DNA of 64,000 bases, taken from assembly GCA_030248225.1 (NCBI GenBank), contig JASANE010028136.1:1-64000 (forward strand). Reading direction: 5' to 3'. Numbering within the stretch: the stretch's first letter is position 1; every line of letters begins with the position of its first letter. The position numbers and the translations under genes were made by a program. Shown here piece by piece: positions 24,322 to 33,339 of this stretch. Below the pieces are notes generated by a model. The model did not search any database and had not been told where the DNA came from. It saw only the letters and a list, made by a program, of their open reading frames with translations. This DNA is from Trileptium ribeirensis (Eukaryota; Nematoda; Enoplea; Enoplida; Thoracostomopsidae).

Positions 24322-26340
24322 GTTAGTTGTATTGTTTTATACTGTTTTGTTAGTGTCTTATAATATAGACCCTACTTCATTTTTACCAAAGAGTAAATAC
24401 CTGCTGCTCGATTTTAACTACATGCTACGCGAAAAACTTTGTGTTGGGCAAACCAAGTTTACATAGATACCGAACTGTAAATTTTATGTCTCTTAACCCA
24501 GATCATATATTCATATAACTTTGTTTTTTACTCTGATATGGTGCGAAACAGAGCTTTTCGGTTCCTTATTTTCGCTTGTTGATTACATGAGAGCAATAGC
24601 CATAGCCAGTGTTGACAAAGCACTATGCACCAATACTTTAAGAAGCGAAATTTAACATACATAAGTGAAATCAATATAGTTTGTAGGTCGCGACAGCAAA
24701 ACTCACTCGGTTCCGAAAAAATGCTTTCACTTGGAATCTGTTTGAAATAAATCATTGCAGCGGGAGCTCTGTCTAACGCTCCATACTTTCCGAAAATTTC
24801 CACTTAATAATCTTAAGCTTTAGAATGTGGTGTTATAAAGTTAGAGTCTATACATAAAATGCGCCTTATTTTGGCCTGAAAAGGTATTTGTTTAAACTCC
24901 GTTTGTCAGCTACAAAACTTACGCAGATGCGACTGGAACGGTATGTGCCAAATTTTAATTGCACTGAATTGTAAAAAAAATTGTGCACTTTCGCCAATGC
25001 CCTCCTGTAAGACCCGTGCTTTACGCATCCATAGCCCCAATTTTGGGAAGGGTGCGCCGATAGTTAGGGGTTATCATCCTGAATTGGATGCAGACACATC
25101 TGTCCGTCAGGTGAAATATATGATTTTAATTGACCCATCTTGTCAGGGCCTGAGGAGTAGACCCCATGTGCTCATATTTGGAGGGGGCTACCACCACCTA
25201 AGCACGTTACTGCTCCGCAGTTATAGTTGTTGCAAGCTGTATACAGATCCGTAATGTCGTTGCTAGACAGAAGTATGATTTATCGTTGTATAAGATATAC
25301 ATTCAGCAATTTGCGACTTACTTTGCGTATTTGTAGTACAGGTAAAAATGAGTCATACTGATTTCAAGTTCAATTAATGTCTGCAATCACCTAGGGCATG
25401 ATACAAACCATTTGTAACACCAAAAGTAAACAGGACATTATGTTTTACGTATCACAATGAGCAAGCTTTATTACTCTAACACGACTTGCCCTCAGCTACA
25501 ATATTTCCTAGTAGTTAACGTATTTCACGTTGCGTTGGTGAATTTTTATTATACATGTATATATGTATAACCGATGGTTAAAGTTAACGGTGCAATATTG
25601 TTGGCTATGTTCTTTAAATTAGAAGAATCATACCAGTCGCAATATTTATCTAATAGTGTCCGCTGAGCAGCATTGATATGACCAAATATTGTTTGTACTT
25701 AACCACTTGGAACATCATAAATATTATATATTACTGACATTACTGAATTTATTTTGTATTTGCATTTAGCCTAATTAGGTTATGGCACCTCACTTGTCCA
25801 TGATATAGTCCATACATAATTAACACACCATATTAATTCAACACATTTCTCCAGGTCCAAGGTCCAAAACATAGCTATTGGCATACCGTATCATTTGCCG
25901 CAAATTAACCACAGGCCTAGCTTTTTTAAATGGAAAAACATTATTTCTATAATCAATGGCTTTAGTGGCGGCTCTGATGTTCTATTTTCATTTTAGTCTA
26001 ATTTAGGTTAGTATTTATCGATATAAAAGGAAAGACAGTGCTCACCCTACGGTCCAGCAAAGCGACTAGTTATAAGGAAGCATTTCTAATAGCTAATTTT
26101 TCCAACAGTGAAGTGATTTAACATTAATATGTCAAATCATTATATACTGTTTGAAATGAAGCTTTGAGAAAAACTACTCAGCTCAAAGTTTTATGTTTGT
26201 AGTTTCTGACCACAGTTTTAGTATATAAGCATATTCTTCACATCGCAATTGATCATCGATAGTGTGAACGCTTGTCGCACAAACCTCTCCACACAGATTT
26301 AGTATTAACGGTACTATTTCGTTTGTACTGTACATTATAG

Positions 26341-26757
26341 GAAAACCATGTTCCAGTGGAACCGCTTTTTCCACCATTGCTTAATGGGAAAGACTATACA
26401 CCGACTGCCAGCACGGACACAATTTGTTCAAGGTGTGAACAAATTCGACCACCCAAAGTATCTTTGCCTCTCAAGCCATCCCTGGGAACAGGTCAGGAGG
26501 GCTCAGTCAATCACGCTAGCGAATCGCTGTTCGCCTCGCCTCAACCACCCATGGTACCTACGGTTGGGCCAACTTCCCAGGCTTCGGTCGCAAACCAGCA
26601 TCCAATAGCGCATACAAGCAAGATGGTAATTCAGCTGCCTGGATCACGAGAAATTGTTCTAGAGGGAATGATCCTCAAAGGTGTAAATTACAGGCTTCAG
26701 TACACATCCGATGGCGGCGCCATGATAAATTTCGCGCCAAGTGGCAACGACAATTAG
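26341..26757 (+). CDS. Unrecognised host gene, last exon
   Basis: Exon after an ATTATAG acceptor, in phase 0 with the previous one, running 138 codons to TAG. The translation opens ENHVPVEPLFPPLLNG, has a CSRCEQIRPP segment, a proline/serine-rich middle and a compact end (MVIQLPGSREIVLEGMILKG) that looks like a small beta-rich unit. An AATAAA at 26792-26797 lies 35 nt past the stop, supporting this as the 3' end of a real gene. Three clean phase-0 junctions and the poly(A) signal make a spliced host gene likely. Function is unknown. Confidence 0.65.
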   Translation, partial: ENHVPVEPLFPPLLNGKDYTPTASTDTICSRCEQIRPPKVSLPLKPSLGTGQEGSVNHASESLFASPQPPMVPTVGPTSQASVANQHPIAHTSKMVIQLPGSREIVLEGMILKGVNYRLQYTSDGGAMINFAPSGNDN

Positions 26758-26791
26758 AAAAACCTTGACTGCTGAGAAACATTGAAATGGA

Positions 26792-26797
26792 AATAAA
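26792..26797 (+). terminator. Poly(A) signal of the unrecognised host gene
   Basis: AATAAA 35 nt after the stop codon of exon 26341-26757, in the transcribed orientation. Confidence 0.55.
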
Positions 26798-28262
26798 TAG
26801 TAGCAGTGTTTTGTTAAATCCTAATGTTTGCATTTTGTTTTATATCTAGTGCGTTTGTCTGATATTTTTTTGCTGTGACTATTTCAATATAATACCTGCT
26901 CTGATTAGCAACTGAGTGCTTGTAAGCATGTAAGTCCGCTTTTAATAGCTTGCGATGACAAACATACGCGATTGGAAAGTAAGATCAATATATTTATAGT
27001 TGTCCATCGACCCTGTAGAGTAAGCCATGATGCATGACGAATGCATTTTGGAGTGACGAACACAGACTACTGTATTTTGGGAATCTGATTATACCCGACC
27101 GGTTTTCAAATATAGTTATTGCTAGCTTGAAATTTCAACTATAATACCAGGCATCATGACCATGAATCTTCAGTTAATTGGAAATGAATATACATTTGGC
27201 GCATAACGAACTGGTGTTAGCCTGCGTTTTAAATAATGCACCACAAGTTTTAGTTTAGCGCTAGCCAACCATGTATTATGTATTACAGTCATTTTAAGGT
27301 TCAAACCCAGACCAGAATGCACCGGTACAGCCGCTTGTAAAACTCTATTGCTATTTTCGCATGAATATTTTAAAATTCGACACCTGACCATGTCTATAAC
27401 GGTTCCTTAACTAAAAAGGTATGGTGTTCTGTAATGATTTTAAAATAACCGTGTGTTGTGTTAGGTTGTAGTGCAGTATTAGTAAAATAAACTTCTTCAA
27501 GTTAACTAAGGATGCGATTTTGGAATGCTTTAGGTATGGTCTTCTATATATTATTTTACAATAGTTTCTATTTAGCAGTATAGTGACCGCGCAAACGTAG
27601 TAGCGAGGTTGACTTTGATTTTAAGTGTAGAAAGAAGACTGATAAAAGGTGGAACAGGCCCATAGATGTTTACTTTAAATAGGCTTAACGACGCACTGTA
27701 AGATTTGTTGCTTGAAAGCGAAATTATTGAGTAAATGAATAACCGCTTTATGGATTAAAATATAGTTTCTTGTCACCAAAAGGCAAGTGAATATAGACAC
27801 AAAACGGTTAATGAAAATAGTCCAATACATAGTATGTTTAGTTTTCTTCACAATTCTTTTGGTGCAACTTTAAGAATTATGTATTTTTCCAGGCGCAAAA
27901 ATATTTTCCCACGTATTGATACTTGAGTGTTGTTGTCTTGGTCTTATGATTTTGAAATAAACACCATGGGTATTTTTGATTTTAATTTCAAAAAGCACTA
28001 TTGGTGACAAATAAGCGATGGCTGTAAATATATGGATTAAGTTTAGCGTGCCTATGGTCAAAGAAATAGGTAAATAAATTTCAAAATGATGTTAGTTTAG
28101 TGTTTGGATTTACTGAGAAATGGTGGAAAGGCCGGGTGATGATGAAAAGTTATAAACGTATATAGTTGTAAAAGCACTAATATATTATATTTTTGATAAT
28201 ATGGTTCTAGACGTATTTTTATGATCTATATTTAGTGGTGGAAACCGATATGTATTTAAATG
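26798..28262. other. Spacer between host gene and Polinton
   Basis: AT-rich with no supported frame. The left end of the Polinton should fall in or near this stretch, but I found no sequence here that is an inverted match to the 42.9-43.4 kb side. Confidence 0.5.
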
Positions 28263-28278
28263 AAAAAAAAATAAATAC

Positions 28279-28284
28279 TTTATT
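28279..28284 (-). terminator. Poly(A) signal at the end of the leftward gene array
   Basis: AATAAA on the minus strand, overlapping the TAA stop codon of the CARD-like gene (reading GAATAAAG). It probably ends the leftward transcripts. Confidence 0.5.
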
Positions 28285-28882
28285 CAAAGTAATCCCAAAT
28301 CTGACCACACAAATCCACAGTTGAATAATCACACTGACTGTTTCTAACAAAATAGTTGATTGGCACGTCTCGACGATGTCCACACTTTTTACATACATGA
28401 ATCAAAAATTCTCTATTCTTTTCACGTTTGTGTAGATAATGTCGACTTCCCGGTCCGCAAATGTCTTCGGCCTGTTGTTCGAGCTCCAATTCATGCTGCC
28501 AAAACTTGAGCTGCCCGTTGAACAAATAATTTTGAATAAAGTCCATCTTTGTAAGAACTTCTTTCGGTGTGTATTCCAAACCGGCTGCACGGGCCTCATC
28601 GCGGAATACTGAATACAGCGTTAGTTGACCTGTAGTATAAAGAGCATCGATAAATTCTAAGAACACAAGGAGGGGTTGTGTTTTAAGCCAATCGTAGAAC
28701 CGCTGCTGAATGTCGCCATTTGCTGGGTGGCATATCTTTTCACGCGTCTGGAGAGACATATATCGGTATAGACATTGCGTCACCGGAACAACACTAAGCT
28801 GGTGATGGTGAATAAGATTATCAATTATATTATTAGCCACAAGTATAGATCTGAAATACGTAAACTGCTTTATGGCAAACAA
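28280..28882 (-). CDS. Possible CARD-like / zinc-ribbon accessory protein
   Basis: An intact 200-aa frame, the last of the leftward array. Residues ~8-100 are predicted helical. The spacing resembles a death-fold CARD: a first helix around NNIIDNLIHH, then QLSVVPVTQCL, then a TREK..., helix around IQQRFYDWL, then PLLVFLEFIDAL followed by TTGQ. CARDs have the same TxxEK / LLdxL / FxxFxxAL pattern. The C-terminal 45 residues hold CKKCG and two more cysteines (QCDYS, DLCG), a possible zinc ribbon. If the CARD reading is right, the protein could touch host apoptosis or innate signalling, but this is inferred from pattern only. Alternatively it is an unrelated helical protein. The stop lies inside the poly(A) signal. 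Confidence 0.5.
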   Translation of the reverse strand: MFAIKQFTYFRSILVANNIIDNLIHHHQLSVVPVTQCLYRYMSLQTREKICHPANGDIQQRFYDWLKTQPLLVFLEFIDALYTTGQLTLYSVFRDEARAAGLEYTPKEVLTKMDFIQNYLFNGQLKFWQHELELEQQAEDICGPGSRHYLHKREKNREFLIHVCKKCGHRRDVPINYFVRNSQCDYSTVDLCGQIWDYFE

Positions 28883-28996
28883 GTACGTAAACTATCAACT
28901 TCGCTCACACTTGAGCCAGGAATTTTTTTTTGGTTTTTTAATATATTTGGCTTTTTACTTTTATAGAAATTAACTTATTACCAATTAGCACGGTGA

Positions 28997-29529
28997 TTAG
29001 GCCCTCAATGCTTCGCGAACCTTCACAAGTATCTGTCCCAGCACATTAGTTCCTGGAAATGGTTCGGTTTCATAGTGCGGGTCGTTCATTTCCCATGCGG
29101 ATCCCACATAACCATCATGCTGGGTGGAAATGACTAATGTTTTGTCGCCTGTTGCTAGAAGTTGGGCCTTTGAACATGGGTTACCGCTAAACTTTGCCAT
29201 AACAGCATCGTGCATCACGTCGTATTGACATCGAACCATTTAGCCTGATCGTATCCGTCAACGGTTTGACCCAACTGATAAGCCTTTGATGGGGACCAAC
29301 ATTGGAGTGTACGGTAATAGGTTTTAGTGTCATTGAAGAAATATGCTTTGCGTGCTTGGTAGTACTGTTAAACACTATGGTACGGAATGCCACTCACGAC
29401 GAACTTGGCCACATAAAAATTAGAGAATGGCGACCATCCTGTTGAAAACAAATATAATTCCGCTCCGTCGGGACTGTTGACAACCCGGTAGCTAGTATTC
29501 CCATTTGAGCTTTTTGGGTTTGCTGCCAT
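28997..29529 (-). pseudogene. NADAR-domain protein (broken)
   Basis: A NADAR (YbiA-like) domain of about 177 codons from the ATG at 29529. NADAR proteins act on ADP-ribose-type adducts; family members are N-glycosidases or ADP-ribosyl-guanine hydrolases. Seen motifs are WSPFSNFY near the N-terminus, IPYHSV, then after a TAA stop QYYQARKA, and at the C-terminus MAKFSGNP, LLATGD and GTNVLGQILVKVREAL, all in family order. The TAA at 29368-29370 sits exactly where the family has the invariant Glu of SVE.YYQA. A second lesion, a frameshift, lies at about 29225-29235. The start overlaps the end of the upstream gene in another frame. NADAR is not a usual Polinton gene to my knowledge. Confidence 0.82.
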
Positions 29530-29887
29530 CCCGTAAGCTTCTTCCAATTGCACTTGTGGGAACGCCTGCCTTTTTAATGATAGCTGCAAACCGTGACGCG
29601 TCGGCTGGTCGGTTAACTTTGAGTATCGGGGAAGTTATGAAATACCGCACCAAATCGATAAAATGCGAACCGATATGACCGTCGGGGTATATGACACGTT
29701 CCTGGTTGTCGACTTGAATTTGATCCTCTAGATAACGAGCAAGGATTTTCGCCTTGTTCCGTAACCTTGGTGCAAGAACGTCCACAATAGTTTGTAACGC
29801 AGTTTGCGATGGTGTGTTAATAACTTCAACGGGTCGCGGGGTTACCTGAGGTGGTTGCTGGTGGTTAGCCTTAAGTTTTTGAAACAA
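29492..29887 (-). CDS. Small conserved protein with DGxxGSHxxDLVxxF motif
   Basis: 131 aa. A Pro/Gln-rich start (residues 6-22) is followed by a compact domain: TALQTIVDVL, a KAKIL.RYLED helix, then YPDGHIGSHFIDLVRYF and a C-terminal part with FAAIIKKAGVP. From memory, short ORFs of mobile elements in marine animals share the pattern KAK.ll..l, G...GS.i.DL. and a final nmP/vP..l; I know no function for it. A structural or DNA-associated role is only a guess from its place beside the capsid and ATPase genes. The frame appears complete and its end overlaps the NADAR start by ~38 nt. Confidence 0.6.
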   Translation of the reverse strand: MFQKLKANHQQPPQVTPRPVEVINTPSQTALQTIVDVLAPRLRNKAKILARYLEDQIQVDNQERVIYPDGHIGSHFIDLVRYFITSPILKVNRPADASRFAAIIKKAGVPTSAIGRSLRDGSKPKKLKWEY

Positions 29888-29923
29888 ACTTTCTTAAAAC
29901 AAACTAAAGCGTACTTTTTGGGT

Positions 29924-30256
29924 TCACTCATAATTAATTAAATTTTGTAATCTCATTTTTACCACGTTTGAAAGTTTAGGGATAAGAGTAGCTCCCACCC
30001 TTTTTAATATTAATTTCTTCCGAGCTATTGAATTTCGTCTAGATGCCAATGCTGCTACCTTACGGCTTTCTTTCTTGAGCCATAATTTCTGTTCGTTGTT
30101 TAATTTCACATTACCGTTTTCAATGTTCCTACAAATTTCTGATATTGCCCGAACGAGAGACATACTTGGTTTAGAAAGTATAAGCCTAACATATTGAGTG
30201 GGAGCTGTCTGGAGGAACCGAAGAGTGTCTATGTTTTCTTTCACGTCAGCGCTCAT
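29924..30256 (-). CDS. Small conserved Polinton/adintovirus protein (helical, basic)
   Basis: 110 aa, starting at the base where the ATPase frame stops. The pattern LR.L..A...QY.RLIL followed by ISEICRNIENGNVKL, a Lys/Arg-rich helix (KLWLKKESRKVAALASRR) and an amphipathic end is one I associate with small proteins seen repeatedly in Polinton-type elements, where the centre reads EI..N.l.GN(V/I).L. The role is not established. The basic middle and hydrophobic tail could suit a minor virion protein such as an adenovirus pVI counterpart, but that is speculation. Confidence 0.6.
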   Translation of the reverse strand: MSADVKENIDTLRFLQTAPTQYVRLILSKPSMSLVRAISEICRNIENGNVKLNNEQKLWLKKESRKVAALASRRNSIARKKLILKRVGATLIPKLSNVVKMRLQNLINYE

Positions 30257-30906
30257 TATATATAAACGTATGACTGCTCGTAGGGCAAAAGTCCTTCTGA
30301 TAAGATAAATTCTGATGGGATATTAGGTTTAAGATTGACAAATAGGTAACCATACTGCTTTTTTAATGATTTTCTATATGCACCACCAAGATAGTTCTTC
30401 TTCCCGGGAAACATACGTATCCCGAGTGCTGCTATCATTGCATGGTCACCCCTATTTTCAAACAAAAAGTAATAATCCGTATTGCGTCTTATGCAAGGTC
30501 CTACCTTGGGACAAAAATATAAATTTTGTAAAATAAAAATAACGGAAACTAATCTATGTCTGAGTTTAGTGAATAGTGTGATTAAGCGCTTGTCTCCTAC
30601 TAACTTATCCATGAAATCGTCTAATATAACAAGTGTATGGACTGGGGTTTCTGTTTCTTCGAGCAAAAAATCTGGAAAGTGTGGAAGCAACCGGACTTTC
30701 GGATTCCCAATTTCTAGCAATTGTGATTCTGGCATGTTATAATAATAAAAAATTCTATCAAAAGATAGAACATGAAGAGTTTGACAATGTTTTAGAATTT
30801 CACGAACAAAATACGATTTACCTGTCTGTGTGGACCCCGAAACTATTGCATTATACGGCTGCTCGAGTAAAATAGGAGTATCACTGTTCCCAACTGAATT
30901 CTCCAT
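30256..30906 (-). CDS. FtsK/HerA-type genome-packaging ATPase
   Basis: An intact 216-aa ATPase, the motor that pumps DNA into the capsid in Polintons, adintoviruses and related PRD1/adenovirus-lineage viruses. The Walker A motif GSTQTGKS is at residues 24-31, the Walker B LVILDDFMD at 92-100, and a conserved Gln in FILQN near 127 matches the sensor position of the A32/HerA group. Length is at the short end of the family. The ATG at 30906 lies inside the 3' end of the capsid gene (26-nt overlap in another frame), a compact viral arrangement. No lesion is seen. Confidence 0.93.
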   Translation of the reverse strand: MENSVGNSDTPILLEQPYNAIVSGSTQTGKSYFVREILKHCQTLHVLSFDRIFYYYNMPESQLLEIGNPKVRLLPHFPDFLLEETETPVHTLVILDDFMDKLVGDKRLITLFTKLRHRLVSVIFILQNLYFCPKVGPCIRRNTDYYFLFENRGDHAMIAALGIRMFPGKKNYLGGAYRKSLKKQYGYLFVNLKPNIPSEFILSEGLLPYEQSYVYI

Positions 30907-32211
30907 TTTGTTTTATAGTCAACACGCTATCGAGTTCTGACATAGCTAATAGCATTATAGGTTCTGTTAATGGTTTACTATAGGTGAGTTCTATGTCAAC
31001 GTTACCATGCTGCGGGGTTGATTGGTAACCACAGCTGGTGGACCCATCTCTCGTAAGTGTTATGGGTATAAGAAAATAACCTGCTGCGTAGCCAAAAGCG
31101 TCAAACCCTGGATCTAAGTTTGCGAAATCCGTTCCCCTAAAGAAATTTAGATAAGACCTGTAAATGTCACCGAATCTCTAGAAAGTTAGTGGAACACTTG
31201 TGGGAAATGACTTTTTATTGACAAAAACTTGTAAACTTTGTAAGCCGAAATCTTCAAAGTTATATGGATTCTTATCAATCTGTCCGTTATAAGCTGATGC
31301 CCTAACCTGAAAATAATTTTCCGGGGAACTTTGCCATTGCAAATATATGACCATGAAACATTCATATCTCCCACACCTAGTGATTTTGTGGTAATATTAT
31401 GCCTCACAACTGGATATTTATACCCTGAAGATGATAATATCCGCTCATGTTTACCTAAACTGGCCGGAGCAAGAGTAACATACGGAGTGTAAAGTTTTGC
31501 TGCCTTTGTCTTAATGTTGTAAGATTTATTAGGTTTTCCAATTATACAAAAAGAGGGTTTAGTTCTATGAAATATGGGGCTCATTGGTACATTTCCCGGT
31601 AGGAATCGGCCCGTATTAAGAAAATCTGTGAATACTCGACCACAAATTTCACCTTTATTTGTTTCGAGGTTTGTTGATCTCTGAGCTAGTGCATCCGGCT
31701 CACTTTCGAAACCATATGGTTGCTCTGCCTTATATATTGCCGTTTGCAGAAGGTTTTTGCGGACCTGAGCGGGGAAATAAAGATGAAACATGGCATACAT
31801 TATATATTGGTAATTTGACTGTTCGAAGGAAACAGTTTTACCTGCAATTTTTAGTTCAACTCTATCAAACATAGAGTATAGAAATAAATTAGCTGGACCG
31901 TCTACATCTGTTTCCAACTGCCTCTTTGGTTTTTTCGTAGTTGGAGGCTTAGAAGGGGGTGTGGTAGTTTTAGGTTGTGTAATTTTCTTGGTTATTTCTA
32001 CTAGTAAATATAACATTACAGAATCATCATCGATATAGTCCGATGTCCCTCCGAACCTGAACTCAAGTGGAGTTAAATAGTCATCTGATGGTAAACCTGT
32101 GAAACATGCGCTCTCAACAACTTGTGTACTTTCAATTTCATCCTGAATTGGGGGAAGAGAATTTAAGTCCAATCCGGAAACACTACATTTGGGTTTTGCG
32201 GAAAAGGCCAT
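30881..32211 (-). pseudogene. Major capsid protein, double jelly-roll (broken)
   Basis: The Polinton/adintovirus hexon-like capsid gene. The N-terminal 300 codons are open from the ATG at 32211. Family features are the stretch FLYSMFDRVELKIAGK (first jelly roll), YIMYAMFHLYF, GRVFTDFLNTGRFLPGNVPM and KYPVVRHNI, then NGKVPRKI. After a frameshift near 31310 the continuation lies in another frame, with an in-frame TAG at 31178-31180, and then runs to a TGA at 30881-30883 through the conserved end containing GNVDIELTYSKPL and LLAMSELDS. An unusual Thr/Pro/Lys-rich insert (residues ~78-95) separates the first strands. It lies 2 nt after the core peptide and overlaps the ATPase start. Two lesions make it a pseudogene. 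Confidence 0.9.
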
Positions 32212-32213
32212 AT

Positions 32214-32369
32214 TTAGTATAGGCGTTTTCTTTGCTTTCGACGTTTACGTGTACTGCGTTTGCGTTTCTTTGTTCTCTTTTTAATAGTTTTACGCCTCGC
32301 CTTACTTATTTTAAGAGGGACGGAACGTTTAGCACTGCCTACCAATAGACGTACTAGTGCTGGATCCAT
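32214..32369 (-). CDS. Basic core peptide, adenovirus pX/mu-like
   Basis: A 51-aa frame (ATG 32369 to TAA 32214) between the small 108-aa gene and the capsid gene. About half the residues are Lys or Arg, packed in the second half (RRKTIKKRTKKRKRSTRKRR). Adintoviruses carry such a small peptide resembling adenovirus core protein X/mu, which condenses DNA in the virion. The position immediately before the hexon-like gene, with only 2 nt between them, agrees with this role. The sequence is too simple for homology, so the call rests on composition, size and context. Confidence 0.7.
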   Translation of the reverse strand: MDPALVRLLVGSAKRSVPLKISKARRKTIKKRTKKRKRSTRKRRKQRKRLY

Positions 32370-32462
32370 TGCGGTAAACTAATGATTACTTGGAATTCCA
32401 ATTTGCTTTGAAAATTTGTTTCGAGATTAAACTAGTTAGGATAATTATATTTAATTGGCTTT

Positions 32463-32789
32463 TTAATAATTTTGTATGTGCAAAAGAGTCTGAACCTTTT
32501 TCTGAGACGTAAAGGGTAATCCCAAATCTATTATTATGCTGTCCAAGTAAGACACACGGATGCGGTGATATACCGGAATAGTAGTATTTTTGGCGTTGAC
32601 GTAAAGGATGCGACAATGCTCGTCGTTATGAACGGAGGGTTCTATTATATCTGTTTGCAAAGGGGTGACCTCTGGTGGGAGCGTACACTGAACAACAGCT
32701 ACTCTGGCACGGGAAGTGTCTATAGGTTGAGAACAATGAGCCGAAACGTAGGGCGATCCCGGAGTAACTTGGTCAATTACCACATACAT
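32463..32789 (-). CDS. Small protein, possibly minor capsid remnant
   Basis: 108 aa, starting inside the 3' end of the TBP-like gene (17-nt overlap). It is beta-rich in appearance (YVVIDQVTPGSPYVSAHCS, RARVAVVQCTLPPEV, HCRILYVNA). The element should have a penton-type single jelly-roll protein, and this is the only unassigned structural-looking frame near the capsid gene, but it is less than half the usual penton length and lacks a clear match. It may be truncated: a separate frame covers 32386-32616 without any recognisable continuation. Treat it as unassigned. Confidence 0.4.
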   Translation of the reverse strand: MYVVIDQVTPGSPYVSAHCSQPIDTSRARVAVVQCTLPPEVTPLQTDIIEPSVHNDEHCRILYVNAKNTTIPVYHRIRVSYLDSIIIDLGLPFTSQKKVQTLLHIQNY

Positions 32790-33303
32790 AGTTGGCTAGT
32801 ATATCGGCCACTTTGTTAACAAATGGTTCAATGTGCTTGGTCTTTTTAATACCTGTTAGAATAAGTTTGCCTGTGTGGTGAATTAGCACCGTTCGACCTT
32901 CAAGTTTTAACAATAGCGGTGGCATATGCTCATGAGGATCGAAACTTGCCAAGTAATTTGAACTCTGTAAATATGCACATAATTTATGAAGATTGAACTT
33001 TTGTTTCATGTCGAGCGACAGTACATAATTTTTGACTGAAAACTTGAAGTAGCCTTGACCTATCGCATGCGAAACTTGTTCTACGATAGACCTTGCCTCT
33101 ATAGGATTTCTTAGGCCAACGATAGTAAATTTTCCAGAAGCAAACAGCAAGCAGCAACCTCTAGGCTCGGGGTGCCATACTAGTCCACTGGATTTGTTAG
33201 AATCATACTGAGTGGGTGGATAGAGTTTGGGACCCAGTGAGCATAGATCTATAGGATTATCGAAGAAGCCACAAATTGTAGTGTTAACAACCGACCACTC
33301 CAT
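32773..33303 (-). CDS. TATA-binding-protein (TBP) homologue
   Basis: An intact 176-aa frame the size of the TBP core, with its two-fold repeat visible. Repeat 1 has the start VNTTICGFFDNPIDL, then CCLLFASGKFTIVGLRN (residues 50-66). Repeat 2 has YVLSLDMKQKFNLHKL, FDPHEHMPPLLLKL (121-134) and VLIHHTGKLILTGIKK (139-154), followed by a C-terminal helix. These are the TBP hallmarks: (I/L)F.SGK...TGa in each repeat and Y.PE.FPgL in repeat 2. TBP recognises TATA boxes and nucleates transcription initiation. In repeat 2 the DNA-kinking Phe of the LiF.SGK strand is His, so binding may differ. It is encoded without introns between integrase and capsid genes, so it belongs to the element. No lesion is seen. 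Confidence 0.85.
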   Translation of the reverse strand: MEWSVVNTTICGFFDNPIDLCSLGPKLYPPTQYDSNKSSGLVWHPEPRGCCLLFASGKFTIVGLRNPIEARSIVEQVSHAIGQGYFKFSVKNYVLSLDMKQKFNLHKLCAYLQSSNYLASFDPHEHMPPLLLKLEGRTVLIHHTGKLILTGIKKTKHIEPFVNKVADILANYVCGN

Positions 33304-33339
33304 AGGGATACAAATTTTAAAATGATAAAGATAAGTGAA

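Noticed and set aside
24943..25254. 103-codon plus-strand frame between host exons.
   Set aside because: Lies in an intron of the supported gene, has no domain, and its composition is Cys/Ser-rich as in random translation of a GC-richer patch.
31659..31874. Plus-strand frames inside the capsid gene, and similar ones inside ATPase, TBP and PolB.
   Set aside because: Shadows of the real genes on the opposite strand or other frames.
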